Source: an uncultured Thermomicrobiales bacterium (GTDB lineage: Bacteria; Chloroflexota; Chloroflexia; Thermomicrobiales; CADCWN01). From it: a stretch of 50,219 nt of DNA. The stretch covers positions 1 to 50,219 of the forward strand of contig CADCWN010000386.1 in the NCBI GenBank assembly GCA_902806415.1, in the 5' to 3' direction. Both the position numbers and the translations under genes were made by a program. A model generated the notes under the pieces. That model had not been told where the DNA came from and ran no database searches. It saw nothing but the letters and a program-made list of their open reading frames with translations. Position 1 is the first letter of the stretch. Each line of letters starts with the position of its first letter. Positions 44,747 through 50,219 of the stretch are shown here, piece after piece.

Positions 44747-45805
44747 TCAGGCGAACAAGGCGACCGGATCGAGCACGGCTATCGCCCCGTCACCGTGCCG
44801 GGTCCACGCGCTGAGGAGGGTCGGGTCGAGCGTTTCGGGGAGCGGCGGCTGCTCGTCTCGCGCGCTGGCGGTGAGCGTCTGGAGACCGTGCACGCCGGGG
44901 ATCACCAGCGCGCCGAGCGGATCGGCCCCCGGCCGCCCGACGATCAGCAAGCGTCGTCGAGGGTTGAGTTCGGCCCCCGGGATCCCGGTCAGGCGCTGCG
45001 CCAGGTCGATTACCGGCAATGTCCGCTCGCGCCAGACGAGCAGCCCGGCGAGCGAGGCCGGGGCGTGTGGCAAGGGGCGCGGCGCAGTCCAGGCCCGCAC
45101 CTCCTGCACCCAGGTCATCGGGAGGGCTGGCGCGAAGCCGCTGCCGCCGTCGGCGGTCTCCATCGTCGCCACGACGAGGGCTTGCAGTTCGCCTGTGAGG
45201 GGCTTGGTCGCGTGTTGCGGTCGTTCAACAGGTATCCGTCCGCCATTGCCTACCTCACGTCGGGGCAGGGCGCGCAGTTCGGTGATCCGACCATCCCCAC
45301 CGCGCGTGACCCCGGCGGCGAGGCGCTCACGGAGCGCATCGGCATCGAGGACAAGCAGCAATTCATCCCCCAGGATGATCGTCCCGCACACCAGTCCGGT
45401 CACCGTGGGCCGGGCGATCGGCGGCAAGGGCTGTAAGGCGGTGTCCCCGATCTCGCTCACCGTCGGGATCGCCTCGACCAGCACCCCCAGGAAGGGATCG
45501 TCGGCACCGCCGCGCAGGATCACCGCCCGCGCCTCGCGCCGGTTGACGGTCGTGGGCGCGAGGTCGAGGAGGAAGGTGAGGTCGCCGATCGGGGCGGGGC
45601 GCTCGTCACGTACGAGCGTGCCGATCCAGCCGCGCGGCGCGGGCGCGATCGTCGAGCCCAGGGCCACCACCTCGGCGACCCGCTCCAACGGCAGGGCGAA
45701 CGAACCGCCACCAACCCGGCAGCGGACCAGACGCCCGACCACGCTGGCGGGTGGATCGCCGCCAACCTGGCGTCGCCCCACCGGAAACGCAGCGATTTGC
45801 ACCAT
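44747..45805 (-). CDS. CheW-like protein with two CheW domains
   Basis: A 352-aa protein holding two CheW-like SH3-type domains, about residues 20-165 and 200-345; ordinary CheW is about 150-170 aa with one. Domain 1 shows VGGGSFALPLERVAEVV, and domain 2 shows LLVWRERTLPVIDLAQRL. CheW couples receptors to the CheA kinase, and a tandem form could bridge two partners. ATG 45805 is preceded by AGAGGAGT. It is the last gene of a leftward operon with the broken cheB and with cheA. Confidence 0.88.
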   Translation of the reverse strand: MVQIAAFPVGRRQVGGDPPASVVGRLVRCRVGGGSFALPLERVAEVVALGSTIAPAPRGWIGTLVRDERPAPIGDLTFLLDLAPTTVNRREARAVILRGGADDPFLGVLVEAIPTVSEIGDTALQPLPPIARPTVTGLVCGTIILGDELLLVLDADALRERLAAGVTRGGDGRITELRALPRREVGNGGRIPVERPQHATKPLTGELQALVVATMETADGGSGFAPALPMTWVQEVRAWTAPRPLPHAPASLAGLLVWRERTLPVIDLAQRLTGIPGAELNPRRRLLIVGRPGADPLGALVIPGVHGLQTLTASARDEQPPLPETLDPTLLSAWTRHGDGAIAVLDPVALFA

Positions 45806-45890
45806 GATAGACTCCTCTCCCACCTCATCGGCGGTATCCAGGCAAGTTCAAGGGCGAGACACCGTGCTGATGCGGGGTCGGCCAACGGCC

Positions 45891-47056
45891 TCACGCCCGC
45901 GCACCCTCGCGCTCATGCGGCTCCGACGCCACCGCCGCCGCGGGCGAAGGGAGCTTGAAGAGAGCGGCGATGATCGCGCCGAGGTCGGCGGGGGAGCCCG
46001 TGCGATCGAGGAGCCCGAGCTCGGCGGCGCGGCGCGGCATCCCGTAGACCTGGTAGGATGCCTCGTCCTGCCCGAGCGTCAGACCACCGCGCGTCCTGAT
46101 CGCCGCGAGGCCGCACACCCCGTCCTCGCCCATCCCGCTGAGGATCACCCCGATTGCCCCGCCCCCATACGCCGCCGCGACACTCTCCATTGTCTTGTCG
46201 ATCGCCTGCCCGTGGACCCCGCCCACCTCGGCATCGGGCAGCGCGGCGACGGCACCATCGGCGATCACCAACGCCTGGCGACCGGGGACGAGCAAGGCCC
46301 GGTCGGGCCTTGCTCGTCCCCGGTCGCCGCGATCGTCACCCCGAACGGGGTGAAGCGACTCAGATCGAGCGCCAACTGCGCCCCGAACGACGGGGGCAGA
46401 TGCTGGACGATCAGGATGGGCGCGGGCAGGGCGACGGGCAGGGCGCTGAGGAACTCGCGCAGCGCCGCCGGACCGCCAGCCGAGGCTCCGACGACGACGA
46501 TCGGCCCCGCGCCCTCGCCCAAACGTCGCCGCAGCCCGCGCCCCCCGCCCGCGCCGCGCGGCACCGGCGGCGCCGGTTCGCCAGCCCCACTCGGCCCGAG
46601 CGGACGCAGCACCTTGACCCGCGCGGCCGCGCCGATCCTCGCGCGCAGCGCCGCCCCATCGGCCATCCAGCGCTCGCGCGGTAGGTAGCCGACCGCGCCA
46701 ACCGCGCGGCAAGCGGCCTCAACCACCGTTTCGCTCGCCGGATCACGGCCCTGCCGCAAGCCGAGGACGAGGGTCGGCACCCGCCAGCCCCGGACAAGTC
46801 CCTCGACCAGACGCAGTTCGCGCGTCTGGTCGAGCGCACGAGCATCACCCGGATCGAACGGGACGAGGACCACGCGCGGCGCGACCAGCGGCATCATCGC
46901 CACCAACTCGCGCTCACGCGCCTCCGAGACGTGCAGCTGCAGCGCCGCGCCCCCCTCGCTCCCCCGCCCGAGCAGACCGGTGATCTCGGCGCGCAGGAGC
47001 GGCGAGAGGGTCAGGAGCAAGATTGGCAGCGGCAAGGGGTGAGGCTGCGTGGTCAC
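45891..47056 (-). pseudogene. cheB: CheB-type methylesterase, frameshifted at an internal hairpin
   Basis: The gene encodes a protein-glutamate methylesterase for chemoreceptors, but in two frames. The first (GTG 47056 behind AAAGGAG, stop at 46265) has a receiver-like N-terminus without a phospho-acceptor Asp (VVLVPFDPGDARALD) and the catalytic Ser192 in GASAGG and His219 in VQHLPPS. The second frame, ending at 45891, continues with ALLVPGRQALVIADG, IDKTMESVA and the catalytic Asp region LSGMGEDGV. The frame change falls at the perfect hairpin 46277-46328; one added or two removed bases there would restore one protein. A real mutation, an assembly error at the hairpin and a recoding site are all possible. 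As written the product is truncated and lacks the catalytic Asp. Confidence 0.85.
46277..46328. repeat. Perfect 25-bp-arm hairpin within cheB
   Basis: Arms 46277-46301 and 46304-46328 are exact reverse complements (starting GGCGACCGGGG) with a 2-base GT loop. Read on the coding strand, the first arm encodes ATGDEQGP and the second, in the other frame, RALLVPGR. It coincides with the frameshift. Confidence 0.95.
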
Positions 47057-47068
47057 AGGGCTCCTTTA

Positions 47069-47174
47069 GTAGTCGGCAGTCGGCAGTCGGTAGTCCGTAG
47101 AGGGTCGGCGGTGAGACAAGGTATTCTGCTTCCTCCGTAACTACTGCCGACTGCCGACTGCCGACTGCCGACTA
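47069..47174. repeat. Heptamer-repeat hairpin between cheA and cheB
   Basis: The left arm 47069-47100 holds GTCGGCA units, and the right arm 47140-47174 holds five TGCCGAC-type units in reverse complement. The right arm begins exactly at the cheA TAG stop (47172-47174) and the left arm ends a few bases before the cheB ribosome binding site. Confidence 0.88.
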
Positions 47175-50100
47175 TCCCACCGTCTGCTGTCGCGCCGCCG
47201 CGCTCAGCTCGCGCGCGGTGCGCAGGAGTTCGGCCTCCTCGAACGGCTTGACGAGGTATGCCGAGACGCCAAGATCGAGCGCCTTGCGCCGATGCTTCTC
47301 CCCAGCCCGCGAGGTCAGCATGGCGATCGGCAGCGAGTGGTGGTCCGGGTGGTTTCGCAGCAGGCTGGTCAGTTCGTAGCCATCCATCCGCGGCATCTCG
47401 ATATCGAGGATGAGGACCTGGGGCCGCGCCCAGGCGAGTATTTCGAGCGCTTCCACCCCGTCTTTCGCGCCGAGCACTTGCCAGCCATCGCGCTCCAGCG
47501 TGCGGGTCAGCACGCGGCGGACGCTGAGCGAGTCGTCCACGACCATCGCTACCCGGCCGCCATCGCCGGACAACGGTCGAGCGCTCGGGCCAATCGGCTG
47601 CGGCGCGGCGATTTGCGCGCTGCCGCGCACGCTGCGCCGCGCGCCGATGAGATCGAGAACATTGAGGATGAGGACGACCTGGCCGCTCCCGAGGATCGTG
47701 GCCCCGACCACCCCGGCGACCGACTGGAGATGCCGCCCCAGGCGCTTGACCACGACCTCCTGCTGCCCGACCAGTTCGTCCACGATCAACGCGACCCGGC
47801 GATCGGCGTTGCCGATGATCAGGGCGCGCGAGCCGCCAGCGACGTCGGTGTTCCCGCCCAGGCCGAGCGCCCGGTTCAGGTAGAGGATCGGGTACGCCTC
47901 GCCGCCGAGGTCGAACAGCTCGTTGCCGCCGACCGTGCTGACCAGTTCCTTGCGGAAGAAGGCGACCTGCTCGACAACCGGCAGCGGGATGGCGAAGGTC
48001 TGCGCCCCGGAGCGGACGAGCAGCGCACGGGTCACCGCGAGCATGATCGGCAGGCGGATCGTGAAGGTGGTGCCGACGCCGAGGGTCGAGTCGACATCCA
48101 ACGAGCCTTTCAGGCGGGTGACGTTGGTGCGCACGACATCGAGGCCGACGCCGCGACCGGAAATGTCGCTGACCGTCGGACTGGTGCTGAAGCCGGGGAG
48201 GAAGATCAGGTCAAGGATCTGCTCGCGCGTCAACCCGTCGCGGCGACGGATGATCCCGCGCGCCAGCGCCTTGTCGAGCACCCGATCGAGATCGATCCCC
48301 GCGCCGTCATCCTGCACGCGGATGACCGCCTCGTTCCCCTCGCGCGTCGCGACCAGCCGGATCGTGCCGCTCTCGGGCTTGCCGCGCTGGCGGCGCAGCT
48401 CGGGCGACTCTATCCCGTGATCGGCGGCGTTGCGGACGAGGTGCAGCAGCGGGTCGGTGATCTCTTCCAGCAGCACCTTGTCGATCTCGACCGTCTCGCC
48501 TTCAAGAATCAGCTCGGTCGCCCGGCCGCGCCGCGTCGCCACCCCGCGCACCGCGCGATAGAGCCGCGCCGCGAGGGTGGAGAACGGGACGAGGCGCACC
48601 TCCATCATCTTGTCTTGCAGATCGGTCGCGATTCGGCTCTGGCGAGAGAGGGTCTGGTCGAAGCTGTCGTAGAGCCCGTCGAGTTCGCCCCCCGCCGTGT
48701 TGATGTCGGCGGCGATCTCGACCAACTCGCGTGAGATACGGTGCAACTCGGTGTAGCGGTCCATCTCCAGGGCGTCGAACTCGTCGTCACCCTGACCGGG
48801 CGCGCCCGCAGCGGGGCCGACGAGGGTCAGGTGCGGGCGCGCGGAAGTCGGGCTGCGATCGGACTGCTGCGCGGCACGCGACCCCTCGCTGCGGAGGAGT
48901 TCGGCAACCTCGTAGCGGCTCTCTAGGTTGAAGCCGACACGGCGCAGGCGCTCAACGCTGAGCAACAACTCCGAGACGGTGCGCCCGAGCCGTTCCAGGT
49001 GCTGCTCCTGGCTGGTGCGGTTGATGACCAACTCGCCAACAAGGTTGAGGAGGTTGTCGAGATGGGCGATATCGACGCGGACGCTGCGCGGCGCGTTCTC
49101 CGCGCGCAACGGTTCCTCCACCGGCGGCGGCTGGGTGGCTTGCTCGCCGCGCCCCGCGACGGCGGTCGCCCCCAGGAGGGTGACATAGCGCCCGCGCAGC
49201 GCGTCGGCCCGCGCCGCATCCTCGCCGCGACCGGCGGCGATCCCGGCGACCAGCGCCTCCAGCGCCTCCGCCGACTCGAAGAAGAGGGTCAGCATCTCGC
49301 GCGACGGCTCGCGACCGCTGTCATCGAGCGCGCCGAACAGATCCTCGATACTGTGGCAGAGCGCCGCCGTGACCGGGTAGCCGAGCGCGGCCGACGCACC
49401 CTTGAGGGTATGGACGACGCGCTTCGCCTCGGCGAGTTGCGCGCTATCGGACGGTCGCCGGTCCAGGGCGACGAGCGCGCGATTGAAGCCGCCGAGATGC
49501 TCCTCGGCCTCCTGGACGAAGACTTCGAGGAGTTCGCCATCGACCAACTCCTCGAACATCCCCGCGCCTTGCTCGCCAGGCAGGGCGGCGGCGAGCGCGA
49601 GCACCGGATCGTCGTCGCGCGGCGCGGCGACGATCGCGCCCGACTCGATCTCGGCGGCGAGCGCGTCGTGGATCGTCTCCAGCGCGGTGCCTTCCTCCGC
49701 GAAGAACCGCGGGTCGGCGCTGGCATCGGCGCTCATCCGCCCGACGAGCGCGTAGGTGCTGTCGATGAATTCGAGGACCGGGGGGGCGGCGGTCAACCCG
49801 CGCTCGTCGAGCAGATCGAGCAGGTGCTCCACCCGCCACCCAGCCGCGCCGAGGGCGGTGAAGCCCATCATATTCGCCGCGCCCTTCAGGGTGTGGGCCG
49901 CGCGGCGCAAGTCGGCCATCGCTGCGGTATCGGCCGGCGCGCGGCGCAACTGTCGCGCGGTCGTGCCCCACTCGGCCAGCAACTCCTGGGCCTCCTGCAA
50001 GAAGACTTCCAGGATTTCCTGATCGAGTCCGAAGTTCGCCGCGTCGGTCGGCTCGGCGGAGATGAACTCGTCTTCCCCTTCCCTAGCGGGGGCGGGGGCC

Positions 50101-50219
50101 GCAATTTCCTGCGCGCTCGGCAGGCTGGTCGGCTCGATCGCCCGCACTTCGTCGGTCGCCTCGCCGGTGCGGCTCTGCAGGAAGGCCAACGCCGCGTCGC
50201 CATCGAGGGTCAGGAACAT
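47172..50219 (-). CDS. cheA: Hybrid chemosensory kinase CheA (multi-Hpt, ChpA/PilL-like) with C-terminal receiver, 5' partial
   Basis: At least 1015 aa are visible; the frame is open at the window edge, and the ATG there is probably internal. Counting from the edge, two Hpt domains carry His109 (AAHTLKG) and His270 (VVHTLKG). Then come a dimerisation region (SVRVDIAHLDNLLNLVGELV), the ATPase domain (HLVRNAADHGIE, DDGAGID, GRGVGLDVV), a CheW-like domain and a receiver with phospho-acceptor Asp in LILDIEMPRMDG and Lys in LVKPF. Multi-Hpt plus receiver is the layout of ChpA/PilL kinases that control type IV pili or twitching, and of hybrid CheA proteins generally. CheB and CheW follow in the same direction; receptors and CheR are not in the window. 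Confidence 0.96.
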   Translation of the reverse strand: MFLTLDGDAALAFLQSRTGEATDEVRAIEPTSLPSAQEIAAPAPAREGEDEFISAEPTDAANFGLDQEILEVFLQEAQELLAEWGTTARQLRRAPADTAAMADLRRAAHTLKGAANMMGFTALGAAGWRVEHLLDLLDERGLTAAPPVLEFIDSTYALVGRMSADASADPRFFAEEGTALETIHDALAAEIESGAIVAAPRDDDPVLALAAALPGEQGAGMFEELVDGELLEVFVQEAEEHLGGFNRALVALDRRPSDSAQLAEAKRVVHTLKGASAALGYPVTAALCHSIEDLFGALDDSGREPSREMLTLFFESAEALEALVAGIAAGRGEDAARADALRGRYVTLLGATAVAGRGEQATQPPPVEEPLRAENAPRSVRVDIAHLDNLLNLVGELVINRTSQEQHLERLGRTVSELLLSVERLRRVGFNLESRYEVAELLRSEGSRAAQQSDRSPTSARPHLTLVGPAAGAPGQGDDEFDALEMDRYTELHRISRELVEIAADINTAGGELDGLYDSFDQTLSRQSRIATDLQDKMMEVRLVPFSTLAARLYRAVRGVATRRGRATELILEGETVEIDKVLLEEITDPLLHLVRNAADHGIESPELRRQRGKPESGTIRLVATREGNEAVIRVQDDGAGIDLDRVLDKALARGIIRRRDGLTREQILDLIFLPGFSTSPTVSDISGRGVGLDVVRTNVTRLKGSLDVDSTLGVGTTFTIRLPIMLAVTRALLVRSGAQTFAIPLPVVEQVAFFRKELVSTVGGNELFDLGGEAYPILYLNRALGLGGNTDVAGGSRALIIGNADRRVALIVDELVGQQEVVVKRLGRHLQSVAGVVGATILGSGQVVLILNVLDLIGARRSVRGSAQIAAPQPIGPSARPLSGDGGRVAMVVDDSLSVRRVLTRTLERDGWQVLGAKDGVEALEILAWARPQVLILDIEMPRMDGYELTSLLRNHPDHHSLPIAMLTSRAGEKHRRKALDLGVSAYLVKPFEEAELLRTARELSAAARQQTVG

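Noticed and set aside
46260-46330. Programmed ribosomal frameshift in cheB as the favoured explanation
   Set aside because: No classical slippery heptamer precedes the hairpin and the hairpin itself replaces conserved sequence; recoding is left open but is less likely than mutation or an assembly error.
47069-47174. CRISPR-like reading of the tandem heptamers
   Set aside because: The units are 7 nt with no spacers and are arranged as an inverted pair, with no cas genes nearby.
47292-48734. A 480-codon open frame opposite cheA
   Set aside because: It is a compositional shadow of the kinase gene with no domain signature.

Overview
The window is high-GC bacterial chromosome with short intergenic gaps, good AGGAGG-type ribosome binding sites and many interspersed palindromic repeats. 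The gene mix and repeat style suggest a Chloroflexota-like organism, but no rRNA or other marker is present, so that assignment is a weak inference. No tRNA, rRNA, CRISPR array, transposase or phage gene was seen.

Layout. Positions 1-5788 carry a catabolic group: an enolase-superfamily enzyme cut by the window edge, an unusual M20 amidohydrolase, a FAD-dependent amine/sarcosine-type oxidase and a ketoglutarate-semialdehyde-type aldehyde dehydrogenase. Positions 5949-10719 hold an orphan DNA methyltransferase, a GH32 fructosidase, a DinB-like protein, a macro-domain protein and a TIGR01777-type epimerase. Positions 11021-21023 hold an orphan OmpR-type regulator, a COG3044 ATPase, an S9 peptidase, a GT2 glycosyltransferase, an ABC-2 exporter pair, a PRC-barrel protein and HisC. 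Positions 21252-29154 hold two tandem cytosolic S1C proteases, a MecA-like class B penicillin-binding protein, an APH-fold kinase and a second ABC-2 exporter pair. Positions 29728-32376 are a small regulatory area: an Rrf2 repressor with matched operators at its own promoter and at a DUF427 gene, an SDR, and a TetR regulator coupled to a shortened monooxygenase. Positions 32618-39285 hold a double-length malic enzyme, threonine dehydratase, a YczE-like membrane protein, an SRPBCC protein, a second orphan methyltransferase and a DUF3592-like protein. Positions 39466-50219 are sensory: a Cache-HAMP-PAS-GAF histidine kinase divergent from a solute-binding lipoprotein, KptA, and a chemosensory operon read leftward (multi-Hpt CheA with receiver, broken CheB, double-domain CheW).

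The most interesting signals are not ordinary genes. (1) cheB is frameshifted exactly at a perfect 25-bp-arm hairpin inside the coding sequence. (2) Several gene junctions carry hairpins whose arms are tandem 7-mers (8 or 9 in two cases), with a different unit at each locus; one forms the N-terminus of a methyltransferase and others begin at stop codons. (3) A modular multi-hairpin repeat occurs about eight times, with stems that change while staying paired. (4) A 148-bp element with perfect 10-bp terminal inverted repeats, and a partial copy, each supply the last base of a neighbouring stop codon. (5) The double malic enzyme has lost metal ligands in one half and altered the tyrosine loop in the other. 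(6) Rrf2 and TetR operators can be read directly from the sequence.
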